NCBI GenBank assembly: GCA_038501195.1 | Contig: JBBPUQ010000004.1 | Coordinates: forward strand, 3,348,001-3,412,000 | Origin: Nemania diffusa | Taxonomy: Eukaryota; Ascomycota; Sordariomycetes; Xylariales; Xylariaceae | DNA length: 64,000 nucleotides | Reading direction: 5' to 3' | In this document: in pieces, positions 1-12,118 of the stretch | How positions within the stretch are numbered: position 1 is the first letter of the stretch | Layout of the letters: each line of letters starts with the position of its first letter | Program-made: the position numbers and the translations under genes | Notes under the pieces: model-generated | Told to the model about the DNA's origin: nothing | Databases searched by the model: none | The model's input: only the letters and a program-made list of their open reading frames with translations

Positions 1-1867
1 AAGTATTGTAGATAGATACTTCGGAATATAGGTCGGTAGCTTGAATACCAACTAAGACAGGCAATTATTAAACTACCTACTTGCCTACAGAAATATATGT
101 GCTATTGATGGGAGAATCAGTCATTATGAAGCCTCCTTCTGCAGGGGGACAGGGGAAAGCGGAAAAGAGGATCTGACAAGGATTACAGTGCATCGACATG
201 TTAGATGGCGCAGATACCCCCTGGATTTATGGGTATATAATCCCAATTGGGCAATTTTTCGTGGTAAACTATCACTAGATAGATCGCTTGCTTCCGAACT
301 GAAGAAGTCTGTAATAGTCTTTAGCAGCTCATTACCCACCTACAGGTAGGTTAGGTACCTACATACAGTACCAGGTAGGTAGTATAATCTTGCTTAGGTA
401 AGTGCGCGCAGCTGCTGAAGATCTTTACTATAATTTAGCATGCACGGTACCTTAGCTAGTGTACAAGGTAGGTACCACAGAGTACTCAGCACATATACAG
501 CAACTAAGGTAGAATTTATGTATAGAATAGTCATTTCAGGTATATATAAGTACCTACCTGGTACCCAATCTACCTACATGTAGGTAGGACTGGGTAGGAC
601 TGGGTAGGGGGTCATATCATGATAAACAACACGCACAATCAATCATACAAGAACCACGCAAGAAACAGGTATAACTTTACATCATGTTGCACTACACCGC
701 GCAGCCTCTGACTTATGTACGCAGGCAAGTACCTTAGATTAGATAAATACCTCTTACATCCCCATTGGTATTAGTTCATCGCCTCAGGTATGAAGATAAG
801 TCAATGTCAGATTCAGGCTTAACAAGAGTTCATTTTGACGTAACCCAGTCTCTACTTATAAAGATGGCATGCATCAACCAACCTGCAGCTTCAACGCGCG
901 TCTTACGTTGAAGATTGTCGCACTTTGAACATGGTTTGTATAGCATAGGTATCGCAAGTGCCGCCGCAATAAGACTACACTTGGCAAAAGATCACATCAC
1001 CATGATTCATTACTAACATCAATCCCGGTAGCTACTTCGACATCTCTCAACACCAAGTGTCTACTATGTAAGTGCTTTTAGTGATACCGCCTCATAGTGC
1101 CACTCCCTAAAGATCTTGCAGCTGAGCCATCTAACGTAATCTGTGCCAGATCGATCGCTAGGTCAGGAACAGTGCCCACTATTATCGATATTACAATAGT
1201 GGACAATAAGGTTCTTTTTATCCGCTCCAGGCTAGCTGAATGGTGATAATAGGTCTTTTTAAACGTTCTTCTGTGCACTAACATCATGTGTATATCATGT
1301 CATGCATACCAGATCGCTTACAACTCCCATCTTGCATTAACTAACAATAGTGTGTCCAGCAGCATATCTAGCACACTTACTTAGCCCATAACTATGCTCA
1401 TAGGGGTTATCTCTGATGAATAGAGTGTATAGCCTCTAACAAGCTCAAATGTACTAGGTACTTCCAGCTATTATATAAATTAATTCTATGGATGACCGTC
1501 AGGCACGCCACGCTGTATCTCATACAAGCAAAAGAAAAAAAGAAAAGAAAAGGGGATCAAACCATTGCTGAAGTGTTTATGACCTACTTAATACGAAACC
1601 TGCCGACGACTGACATGGGCTTACAGCTGACTCGCAAACGAGACAGCCTCCTGGCATTTCTGTTATAATCCAAAATTTAAGTTTTACAAGCATCTAGAAT
1701 TCAGCGCGACAACTGTAGGTACATGGTAGCAAGCGTGTTCCCACGATGGCTTCGCTTTTGTTATATGTGAGAAAAGGGTACGTCAGAAAGGGGAGACGAC
1801 CTTCAAAAAGTTTAATGACGAAAGAAACCTGATCCCAGCTCTCTAACCACGCGAACAGAAAAATCCT
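1..1867. other. Non-coding left end with GGTA/TACC repeats
   Basis: No gene can be supported here. Short ORFs on both strands lack protein-like composition and splice-consistent continuation. The stretch is rich in the GGTA/TACC motif, densest around 336-392 and 548-610. A small tandem duplication of a 10-base unit (aggactgggt) lies at about 586-610. The end nearest 1868 is the 3' flank of the C2H2-like gene on the minus strand. Confidence 0.6.
548..610. repeat. GGTA/TACC palindromic cluster
   Basis: TACCTACC and GGTAGGT words face each other here (tacctacctggtaccc ... tacctacatgtaggtagg), followed by a tandem copy of aggactgggt. It is one of many dispersed clusters in the window (also 336-392, 11227-11330, 17779-17835, 25088-25117, 28941-28990, 34995-35050, 35290-35308). 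Confidence 0.75.
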
Positions 1868-3379
1868 TCACCGGAAGCCCGTCATGGTGCTCGTTGATAC
1901 GTAGCCCGAGTCCGATGACACCTTGTCGACGCCATATCCATCTGCGCCATTGTCCATGCTGAACTGGGGGTCGAAGTCAAAAAGATTGAGCCCGGCGCCA
2001 AAGCTCAGGTCCTGGTCATCCAGCAAGTAGCTGATGTCGATTTCAGCCTCGATCGGCTGGTCGAACGACGGCGCGCGAGGCTCTTCTATCGAAGTCAAGC
2101 CTGGCGTCGTCGCTCTCGATGCCGTCTGGGGCGTTGTCGTCGAGGACCCCTCGTCTTGAGACATGTTATTTCGAAAGAAGTCGGCAAGGCAATTACGGAT
2201 GATGTCGTTGATGCCGTGCAGCATGTCGGCTTCGACTTTGTCGAATTTCCTCTCTACCCGCTGCCGGACGAGCCGCGGGAGTTCTTTCTTGATACGCTTC
2301 TCCACGCCTTTGTAGCGCTCGAAATTCTTAGAACGGGTGGCGGTCTCATCATAATCAGGATCTACTGAGCGTTAGTCTGCTCTCTAAGTATAGTCCAGAG
2401 GTCTTCAGATTCAACATACATGGGCTCGGGATTGCGTTTCGATCCGCGCCGGGAAACAGGAGTAAGTATATGTCATTCCACCGCTGCGTCTCGGTCTGGC
2501 CTGAGTTGTGCCTCTTCCTCTCCCGAAGTTTTCTTTCCGTGTCCTGGTCAATGCCTTCCTCGGGGGCGACATTGGATTTCTTGCACGGCTCATCGGCACG
2601 CAGATGTACTTGGAGCTCTTTGTCATTCTCAAAACACAAGTTACATCGAGGGCAATTGTGTTTCGGCAATAGATGCACTCTATACAGATGCTCCCTAGAG
2701 AATCATTCTTTATCAGCACTGTCTTCGAGGAAATTACTTCACCTGAAGGAAACTTACTTGAGCCTATGAATTGACTTCCACCCTCCCTTGATACAGAGCT
2801 GCTTCTTATGTGCTTTTGGGTTATGCTTATGGAAAGGACAAGCTAGCTTTACTTCCTCGGGATCGGTGTCTTAGTAAAGCGAAAGTTAGTATTTGCGTTC
2901 ACGATCTAGTCTAGATCTCCCACAAGCGCGTAGGCAATCCACAGCCAAGATTTTCCGAATCAAACACCACTTGGCTTAAAAGATCACTCACCCTTCTTAG
3001 CACGCTTGTTTCCCCCTCCATCCCGGCCATTGTCATCCCCCCCTCCGGCAAGGTCATCTGGATCATTGTTATCGCTCAACTGGCGCTTCGGCCGGCCGGC
3101 CGCTCCCCCTGACTTTTTACCACTTGTGTCCCGGGTCATGGAGCCGGTGGTGCGGGTGCTACTACCAGTCTCATCAGAGGCGTCGGAAGCTTCGATTGCG
3201 TAAGAGATGATCGCCAGTCTCTTATCCAGCCACTTCTGGAAGCCTCCCATTACCTGTTCAACCGCGATTCCCCTTCTGTGGGCAATGTATTCTTCGGCCG
3301 TCAGTCTTCTCTCCCCCTCCCGATCTTGTCGGTTGTCTTTGGATCGTTGAACACCGATCGCCGCCTTGTTTCGCTCCAT
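1868..3379 (-). CDS. Fungus-specific C2H2-like zinc-finger protein
   Basis: Four-exon gene on the minus strand: 3379-2992, 2869-2758, 2694-2420 and 2361-1868, giving 422 codons. All three introns are GT-AG (122, 63 and 58 bp) and the first has an ACTAAC branch site. Residues about 85-130 are low-complexity, with basic patches (GRPKRQ, NKRAKK) that could be nuclear localisation signals. The conserved core starts near residue 137 (KLACPFHKHNP), continues through GGWKSIHRLKEHLYRVHLLP across the second splice, then NCPRCNLCF...H (about 180-204), an acidic EEGI segment, and RWNDIYLLLFPG...PSPYPDYD. A basic helical stretch (KRIKKELPRLVRQRVERKF) and an acidic Ser/Asp-rich tail ending SSDSGYVSTST follow. 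This arrangement is familiar as a large ascomycete family annotated only as C2H2-type domain proteins; its biochemical role is not established. A nuclear, possibly DNA-binding role is inference. The start is the first ATG in the first exon's frame. Confidence 0.85.
2758..2869 (-). other. Internal exon 2 of the C2H2-like gene
   Basis: This 112-nt exon is too short to show as an open reading frame but carries the first conserved Cys/His block (ACPFHKHNPKAHKK...C...GGW). It joins CTCAA to GGAGCATC, restoring HRLKEHLYRVH, which matches the family's usual sequence at this junction. The reading frame across both junctions is the main proof of the gene model. Confidence 0.8.
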
Positions 3380-6300
3380 AGATACGGTGTTTCTACCAAG
3401 TCTGCAATTGGATGAACTTCCCTGATCCTGCCCGACGTATGCTTGGTCTGAATTTTCCTTGCATACGTCCGTTTCTCTCAGGCGTGGCCCACCGCCATGC
3501 GCCGAGTTTAGCGTTGTCTGCCTAGTTGTAAGTCTTTGTCGCTCAATCCCCGGGATTCATGAGTCTTACTTCACTTGAGACGCCTCTCGTTCTTACACCG
3601 ACCGGATTGGAAACTACGTTCTTTCCAGAGGACGATTCCTTGACCATCCTTCGCCTGAGGCTATGGATTCGACGTTTGGCAACTACAATGTGGATAGTTA
3701 GCACTTCATGTCCTGCAAATCGACAGGCGTTGTTGAATTTCACTTAACTCGTCTTCTCCCACTTCGCCGCAAGCTGGGCTGTTGTTTTATCCCACTACAA
3801 TATTTGAGGTCAGTTTGAGCACAATATATAGGTATTGTTAAGACATAAAAAGCGTGTAACACGCCACCCTAGCCCAAAAAGAACCCTTTGTAGTTCTATA
3901 ATAGCTAGAACATGGAGAACCCGCGCTGAGAGTTGCTTACGGAGTGGCAGGTGAACTGGCAAAGCCTAGTGAGTTGTAGGTTTGGGGTAGTAGTGTTGTG
4001 ATAGTAATGAGGAGTCCCGTTTGGAGTGGCCTGAGGTAGTTGAGGAGAATTGTGAGTATTCAGTATATTGCGTGGTCTTTGAAGCATCTCTGAAATTGAC
4101 TGGAATGCATCAACGAGATTCGCAATACTCCTAGTCTAGTTCACGGCCTAGTTCTAGGATCAGCTTCGAGTCATCACGGTGAATTCGCTGTGGATATAGG
4201 TGGTCCTTGAGCGTATGGGACATGCGATCCGGAGGACGAGGCGCGCCTAGAGTTGACAAAGACCCGAAAAAGGAAGCTAACACAGCGAACTGCACAATTT
4301 ATACTCAGAACTGCTCAAACACAACTAGTCAAAGATATATGGACTCAAAAAGATCTCAATTGGCGTGGGACTATGATTTATGGAGAGCATAATGGAGCGG
4401 GGTGCTCTCGCGCAACATCACACATTTATATTTCCCCTCACTCTTGTTTTGCGCAACGGCGCAAATTCCCAGGTGGAGATGGGCTCGCGCAGAGCTGACA
4501 GGCGTCCAGATACCGAGCATAACACGCTGACATCCGGAGCGGAGGCGTGCATGAGACATGCTAGCTTGGGGGCAATCCAGCGGCGGATTCCTGCCAATCA
4601 AGCATGCAGCGGGACAGCGCCAATGAGGCAGTCTGTCGATGGAGGTTTACCCAAGTCGGACAAACGCCGCCAATGCCGCGCTTGTCCAAGTATTGCGCCA
4701 TGACATTTAGGACCTGCGGCTTGATTCGAGGAATGCGCGCGGCGTGTTCGATATCAGAGTCGACAACACCTCACGACTCCCACGTACACTCTAGATGAAG
4801 CCGCCATGAGCGTCGGAAAGCCGTGTCAGATAAAGGTATGGCGTCACGATTGAGGCTATGGCTTTATTAAGCCTATAGTCCTATCTACGCCACTTTAATC
4901 TCTGCTCAGAGAGCAGGACGCAGGCGCGAGGAGATAATGGCGAGGCCTATCGGGCGTTGGCGTTGAGCTCACAGCTTGGTCGATATATATATTGGTAGAT
5001 AAGTATCATGGCTCTGTAATTGAGCATTAGTAGTTGCTTGATCCTTAGCGAACATAAAAAACCGACATCAGCTTCTCAATAGACGAGTAGGCGTAATAGC
5101 AACATCGCCCCTCAAGCTAACGCGTATACAATACCACTCAAGAGCAGAGATGTCGTCAACTATAGCTGATGTAAAGAGGAAAACTGCTACTTCAATGTGT
5201 GTACAGTTAAGCAAGACGAGCCTATATCATCACAGCTAACACCCAGTTGCAGAAAGCGCCGATCCGAGATGATGAAAGACTATCTCGCTCAGGATCTCAC
5301 GACGATGACAAGCACCGAGAGACTTGTTTCTCAGAGCGGCGATGTCTTCAGGGCATCAGCGAGCACAACGTCAGCCGGGAAGCTTTGCAAGATGGAAACG
5401 TATCTCGACCAGCTAGTGAAGCAGGTACAGGGGGGTGACAGCCCTTGAGGGTCGGCTAGCTCGACCTCGTCATTCTGAACATCTAGAATGGACAGAAAAA
5501 GAAAGGGTGAAGAGAGTGGAGGGATCAAGTGCGGTTAAGGTATTATACGATACGGGCCGGCTTAGTATATATAGTGTATGATACCAGGAGTTATATGTAT
5601 GGGAAGGGACAGCAACCTGTTAGCTAGTAACAAGAGCGAGACGGGAAATACAAAAGCGTTGCCTAGAAAGTAACGTCGTGCTTTAATATATGCATCAATG
5701 CTTCCTAACTCCGTGCCACGTAAAAGAGCACTTCGCTCGGCCTATCTAGGGCGTCTACCGCTCAATTCACATTACTGCCGCACTTTCCAAGACCTCGCGA
5801 GATCCCGCATTATCCACGACCGCGCATCTCGTGCCACATTGCTGTCTATTCCTTGAATTTTCTGATCGGCTGACAGATAGACGCAATCAAGGAAGCTAGG
5901 CACATGATGCACCTTCTGTGAGCTTAACCAATGAACTATCTGTAGGCTACGTGGAAGTTCATGCTTGACACGCCATTCAGTTTAACAAATACACGACTTG
6001 CCTTCTAATATCTTGTATACCGCTCAATCTCTGCTCGTCGCGCAGATGTTCGTTGCGCGGATGTACAACGAGCAACCTGGCTGTCGGACCAATATCCATC
6101 TACCTAGTGGAAGGGCGTATTCACAAGTCGCCTTAATACATGGAAATAGTATTGATTTTAAAGCATGCCACGTATGCATGTGTATAAATACGAAGCTGAA
6201 GGACAGGCAAGGGATAACTGTGGGTAAATAATGCCGTTGGTATCCTTGATGGCTGGCATACGACGTTGAGTAGGTGGATAAACGGCACACACAGTCGCAC

Positions 6301-6849
6301 AACATCTTACGGGATGCAAATACGAAGCTACCACTCGCTTGATGACCCTAAAGATATATCCAGGGTAGAGCCATGTATGTAGTAATAATCAAAAGAGCAA
6401 TAAAACCATTCTTATTATGAAATTTACAAAATATAGTACTGTAAGTACGAATGCTACATTCGTATCCCTTGCATTTCCTCATAATGTAACAAATTTTACG
6501 CTATAACATTGCTATCGAACTAGAGAGAAAACTGCTCTTTATAGTAACAGCTAAGCAGCGTCTCACGATCCTCAAGAAAGCAGCGCTAATACTAAATCCT
6601 GGTACGCATGTGCAGCAACAATTGCAAGCTACCTGCCACAGGGCTCTCGGTTCCTAATTCTATTAAAACCGGCTCTATTCTAGAGTATCGTGCGGGGGAT
6701 CGTTGCCAACCATAGTTTTCTATCGCCAGGAAAACGTTTTCTATATGTCATAGAGCAGCCCTAATTCATGCTGTTACTCTTTAACTAGACCCCATATCTA
6801 AGTGTGGCCGCGGGTACAGTAGAGTTCATGTATAACACTAAGTGGGTCA
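3380..6849. other. Intergenic region, no supported gene
   Basis: About 3.5 kb between the C2H2-like gene and the 3' end of UFD2. Two stretches look slightly coding-like: 4250-4790, with overlapping ORFs in several frames including a KDLNWRGTMIYGEH segment, and 5197-5448, an 83-residue ORF of CRKRRSEMMKDYL type. Neither has a recognisable domain or a splice partner. They could be eroded transposon or gene relics. The rest shows nothing I can name. Confidence 0.5.
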
Positions 6850-9800
6850 TCAGCCAGTACTTGTATCCATCGACTCGGGGGAAGGCTTGGCCTTGTCTTT
6901 CGCGCGTGCTATGCGCTCAGCTTTCCAAGCCTCGATTTGTTTCCGCAGGTCGTCTGCTGGCACGACATCATCAATCGTCATTTGCACATTTGAAAACGGG
7001 TCTTTCGGCGTTGATAAAAGTTGCTGAACGATTGTTGATCGATCCATAATGTGTCGCGATGGCAGGATAACAGGGTCCGTCATCAAATCCCCCATAATGG
7101 GGTCCTCGAATTCTGGAGGTATCTCACCCAAATCAAGTTCCGCTTGATCTAGTTCATCCTTAGCTTCGGCTACCATTTTTCGGAGATCATTCCACGCGAC
7201 GACCGTCTCAGGGGGCTTTCCAAGGCTGTGTTGGAGCAGTTGGGACGCTGCTTCGAAATTTGATGGTTTATACGAGCGTCCATCAGACGCGACTGCTTTA
7301 ACGAACTCGGGTCTAGAGCCGAGATTGAGATAAACGTCGATAAAATCAGATAATAATGTCTTGGGGTCAAAATGATACTTCTTGGCATCCTCTACTTTAA
7401 GTTGGCCACGTTTTGGACCGACCAATGATTCAAGATTGTAGTTCAGCATGCCGGCTAACCGGACCACAATCTCAGGCATAGTGAACGATTCGCGCAATGT
7501 CTCTGTGAAGAGTTTCATCATCCCCATTGTGTCGTTCACCAGTTGCATCCATGATTGGCACTGCTGCTCGGCCTGCTCTAAATCGGTCTTAATCTTCTCG
7601 CGATCCTCTGGTGATAACCCATGGCTTTGGAGTTGTTTCTGGTAGTCATGTATTTTGACGAGCTTTGTCAAAGCTTCATCTAGTAGGTACGTTGCGTCGT
7701 TGAGAAGTAGGTTTACGAACTGGACGAAAAATTGGCGGTTGACCCTGGTATCGTTAAAAGGGACCATGTTGGCTAAGGCTTGACAGAACTTACCGGCTCT
7801 CTCGGCTGAGCTTCTCTTTATATACATTATTCGGCCAGATAGTTTTGATAACCTGAAAGATCTCGTAACGAATATTGAACTTGTCGTAGAATGCTGAACT
7901 GACACCACTGTGTTCGCATTCTGTTATTGTTAGCGAAGTTGCGAAACTAGTGAATATTTAGTACGCACCAATATAGAACTTCATTAGAGAATGAAGAAGG
8001 TGGTCATTGGCAAAAGTTGAGCCGACAAGAGAATCGCCGAGAACACCGCGGCTTAAATGGTACATTGGCCATGTTCCAGAGAACAGCAAAGTAACCAGGG
8101 AAGACTTCAGGTATGGATTTTTGATGTATTCAGAGGATCGTAGAAAGGTGATGCATAGCGTGATTATTTCGTCTCCAACTGCCGACATTAGGATATTAGG
8201 CATGTAGCTGATCTGCATTTAGTAACCGATGCACTAAGGGATGCAAGGTACATACCGGAAGATAAACTTGAAATTTTCTACAACGTTCTGGAGAGCGTAT
8301 TCAGGCAAACAGCTAAAAGCCAGGGGCTTGTCTGCTGAAAGAGGAAGACTAATATGCTTTCCAGGCTGATAGTCTGTTTTACTCGCAGTTCGTAGCAGCC
8401 ATACGGCAACATATCGCATAAACTGTAACGACAGCGTTTGCATACCCTGATCCAATACAACACCATGGATCGCATGCTTCAGAGCAATGTATTTCTCTAC
8501 TGTGGTCACAGCAGTTTGAATGTGCTGTTTCGCCATGACAGAGCGTATGGGGTCCTAGCAGGTTTAGCTAAGCCCATTGGTTTTGGTAGTGTGACAAGAA
8601 GGAACTCACGTTCTGGACTTTAGGCAATTCATCCTCCATCTGCTTAATGACCTTCTCGACATACTTGATGTCCTTGTCTAATTCTTTCAGCTTGGAATTT
8701 GTGGCTCCAAGGCCGTAGTGGTGCGCCGCTAGGGTCAAAAAGAAGACCTCGGAAATGAAATTGGATGTGCCCTCAGCTTTGTTGCTATAGAAAGCATCTG
8801 AAGTGGCTTGATCGGCATTCAATTTCGTTTCATCCCCCATAGCCACCCGCGGGGCCCGTCGAAGATAGTCAAGATCAACCTTGTTTACCTTAGAGAACGT
8901 GGAATCCATGAAAGGTTCGCAGAGTCTATCTAAGATGGCAGTTACGTTCACCATAAATCCATCTGATGCAACTTCAGTGTTTTTGACTTGAAGAGCTCGT
9001 CGTTTATGATTTGAGTTCAAGCCGAAAGCGAACCAGTCAAGTGTACTATTCTTAGCGACCGGACTAGCACGAACGAGGGCATTGATAATACTCGTCAAAT
9101 CCCCTTGGTGAGCCTTCAACGTCATCTGCAATGCCTCTTGAGACGATTTGACATGGCCAGGATCGATAGTGCGTGCGTTAGCAAAATAGGTTTTAGTCAC
9201 CTCGGTTTGCAGAGGAGAGAGACGGAAGAAGGGACCAAGAATAGTCTCCGTCTCTGTTGCCTTAGCTAATTCCTCCTTTGTTGCGCCTTGTTTCGGCTGC
9301 ACTTGGAAACTTGGATGTCTTGCAAGTATATCGAGGAGGGGGGGAAATCGTGAATAAGTTACAAGGCACTAATGATGTTAGCATTGGATGTTTTGATAGC
9401 TTCAGCCTGGTCTCACGTTGATATAGGGCTTGTAGTCATCGTTCATCGTCATTTTAGCTACTCGATTGCTCATGATGACCATAGCCTCACAGAAAATAGG
9501 CGCTATGGTGTCGTCTTCATTGATGCGTGAAACAGCTTCTGTGAAAAAATCTAAGCATACACTGTCCTCATTATCGTGGTTACGAAGAAGATAAGGAACC
9601 AGGGAGTCGTGGTTTGGGTCAGGGTCTCGTCTGACAGCAGTAATTAGCATGTTATCGGCATCACGGAATATAAAATAGCCATTTACCCGAAATATTCCGG
9701 CATGGTGAGAGAGAATATGCAGTTGCTCATGCAGAGACGTTTCGCCTCGTACAACACGGCTTCTTTCTCTGGAGAGAGCCGCCGGGAGGGCCTAGTCGCC

Positions 9801-10548
9801 CTCATTACTCGCTTCCAGCAAGGAAGTAGGTAGTCAAGAAGCGCCTTTTCTTTCGGCACGTGCTTAGCGGCTTCGAGGAGGGCGGCGTCGATGGAGGATG
9901 TGCTAAGCTTTACTGGCTCTCCAGACTGTTCGAGTTCAGCCCTCAGTTCTGCTAGGTAAGCGAGTCTTGTGCCGCGAGAATCAACCACCCTCTTCTCGTC
10001 GAGAGTCACAAGAAAGACATCGCTTAGCACTCGATCCGACCAATCCTGTAGATTTTCTGCGGTCCCTGTATGAACCTTCTTCATAGGAAGGGCGTCTGAT
10101 GGCTCTGCGTCAACAGCAGTCGTAGGTCTTTTAGTGCTGTCAATATTACCTGAATCGAGGGAGCTACCATCCTGAGATTCGGTCTTCTTGCTCGCGAGTT
10201 GAGAAAACGGATTCGGGGTAGAGGCATTCCCTGCTGGCCTCGGCTTCGGCTTGGGGGTAATACGGATCTGTTGGTTTTGGGGTTGAGACGGCGACGCTAA
10301 GGAGGACGATGGTGATTCGGAGGGCTGGGCTGCGGGAGAGGATTCAGAGGCAGGTCTTGGGCTCGAGGATGTGGTATTCGAGCTGGCTAGCTTTGCAAGC
10401 CGCCTCTGGCGCATCTATCATCATGTTTAGCACGGAGGTTCCGGTTCTGGTGCAAGGAACGAAGAGGGATAGGGAGGACATATGAGATTAATTGACATAC
10501 CTGCTCAGCTGGAGGTAAGGTGGGCTCTGGCTGCTCAGTTGGATCCAT
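6850..10548 (-). CDS. ufd2: Ubiquitin conjugation factor E4 (UFD2), U-box ligase
   Basis: Eight exons: 10548-10501, 10414-9687, 9630-9417, 9368-8610, 8554-8256, 8207-7965, 7907-7794 and 7744-6850. Together they encode 1099 residues, the usual size for fungal UFD2. UFD2 extends short ubiquitin chains on substrates and works with Cdc48/p97 in the ubiquitin-fusion-degradation pathway. The N-terminus is Ser/Pro-rich (about 20-110). The Ufd2 core follows, with recognisable blocks such as LGPFFRLSPLQ, FLRSSEYIKNPYLKSSLV, FYDKFNIRYEIFQVIKTIWP and FFVQFVNLLLNDATYLLDE. The U-box lies at about 1012-1083 (DPIMGDLMTDPVILPS, DRSTIVQQLL, DPFSNVQMTIDDVVP, LRKQIEAW). Introns are 48-86 bp. The exon 6 donor (GTACTA) is weak, but it is the only one that restores FYIGAGVSSAFYDKFNIRY. 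The ATG sits in a good context (gccATGG). Nothing looks broken. Confidence is high for identity and slightly lower for individual splice sites. Confidence 0.95.
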
Positions 10549-11932
10549 GGCGTTGAGTTCGCGACGCCACGAGGCTGTATTCTGTAATCCGCAAACAAGA
10601 CCGACGGAGTTCCGCAACTTCACCCACGGTTGAAAAGAAGCAGAAGTAGAAGGCGAGCGTCAGGAAAACTAATATCTGTATACTCTGAAGTAGAAATTCA
10701 CCGTGAGGACCTGCCTAGAACAACCTCGTTGTGTTGGTTGTGTACTTGTCTGAGGCGGTAAGAAATGATCACTGCGCTCAGCTGTTGTAGTAGGCCTTAC
10801 GCATGGAAGCTATCGTCGTCGGAGATAGAGGATGATGGAACATTGGATTACACAGCAATGGGCGGGGTCTATTGGCTGAGCTTTATCGATAAGTACTCTC
10901 CCCAGGCCTAAAAAGTCCTAGGCAGTAAATGACGTAAGGAGGGTAGGTAACAGTATCAAGTATCTTAGCTGTCTACGCATAGCATCTTAATAAATCAAAT
11001 GAGAGACTACACAATAGTTTAAGTTTGACGCATGATGCATGCTTACCTACCTGATAGGTAAGTATAAATAATATTCTGAACCTAATGTCCCCAAGCCAAA
11101 AGGGTGAAACTCATAGCAAGTAACAATACAAAATCAATAATATCAATTTAAATATAATTCTCCTTTTCTACACATAGGATCTATATACAATAGGGTGTAG
11201 TGTAGTTACTAGATACGGCTGCCGAAGGTTGCGAATCTACCTAGGTAGGTACCTATCTGCTTGTAGGCACTTGAGAACCCTCGTAGGTCATCTCGAGCAG
11301 CCGGATTAGAGTGGGTAGGTACCTAGGGGTATAGGAACAGTTTAATAGGTCCCCGAGACGCCCCTCGGGATTACCCCTTAGTGTAGTCTTCAGTTGGTCC
11401 AATCACAATCCTTAACACATTCAACAAACGGCTTCATAGCTCGGCCTCGTTTCTTAAGCCAAGCGTCTCTTTAATGCAGGATTCCACATGGGCAGACCCA
11501 GGGCCGAGGAGAGGTACCGAGAGCCATCTACCATCTTGTCGGGGTTTTAGCCTAGTTGATTCATCTGTGCACTCACAACGCGTCGTTGGAAGAACTGGCG
11601 CTGGGTCCAGGATACAGGAAGGGATGAAGTGTCAAGGTATCGATTAAATGAATATATATGACTATATCCTTTAGTCTTATAATACGCGACTTTCTTCGCT
11701 ATCTCCTAGGTAGTTATGCCTCGAAGGCCGAATATTCCCGCAGCGGCAAACCGACGCTCTCCCTCCCCTACGATGTCCCGGTTGCCGCTTGCTATGGAAT
11801 GACTGTACTACCCACCGTACAACCAGCTCATCTTTCCTAAGCTCTAAGCTACGTCAACTTCGGTCGTGGTTCCTCATTGAGCCTTTGTGGCCGCGGGGTT
11901 TCGGGGCTCTGCGCTGAGGCCTACATCCCTAG
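10549..11932. other. UFD2 upstream region with GGTA palindromes
   Basis: This is the 5' flank of UFD2 on the minus strand, followed by non-coding DNA. Dense GGTA/TACC motif clusters lie at 11041-11062 and 11227-11330, including a TACCTAGGTAGGTACCTA palindrome. No ORF here has coding character except a weak frame at 11658-11840, which ends just before the candidate exon at 11933. No promoter element is clear enough to name. Confidence 0.5.
11227..11330. repeat. GGTA/TACC palindromic cluster
   Basis: It includes ctacctaggtaggtacctat, an imperfect palindrome, and a second gtaggtacctagg about 75 bp on. It lies about 700 bp upstream of the UFD2 start and outside any gene, as all the clusters do. 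Confidence 0.75.
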
Positions 11933-12118
11933 ACCACGGAGTTCATCGAACCAGCATCGGCTGCTTCAGCACTACAGGATCCTAGGTGGAACGTTCCTTG
12001 TTACGATGATAATCTCGGCTGCCACACAATGCTCTGGACGATCTGTTACCTCTCGTATTCTACTAGAAAACCAATTTCCATTGCTCAGTCCACAAGCAAA
12101 GTTGTCACCACCACAAAG
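11933..12118 (+). other. Candidate orphan exon (186 nt)
   Basis: A 62-codon frame is bounded by a good acceptor (catccctag just before 11933) and a GT donor (AAAG|GTATAG at 12119). Its translation is protein-like, with clustered aromatics and cysteines (PRWNVPCYDDNLGCHTMLW, ICYLSYSTRK), unlike neighbouring frames. I could not connect it convincingly to an upstream start. A possible downstream frame begins after gtgcgtcag at 12168 and runs to about 12309. It may be an exon of an unrecognised gene, an upstream exon of the membrane-protein gene at 13.6 kb, or a relic. Confidence 0.2.

Noticed and set aside
4250..5448. Transposon or gene relic (KDLNWRGTMIYGEH, CRKRRSEMMKDYL)
   Set aside because: Suggestive peptides only; no second motif, terminal repeats or consistent frame.
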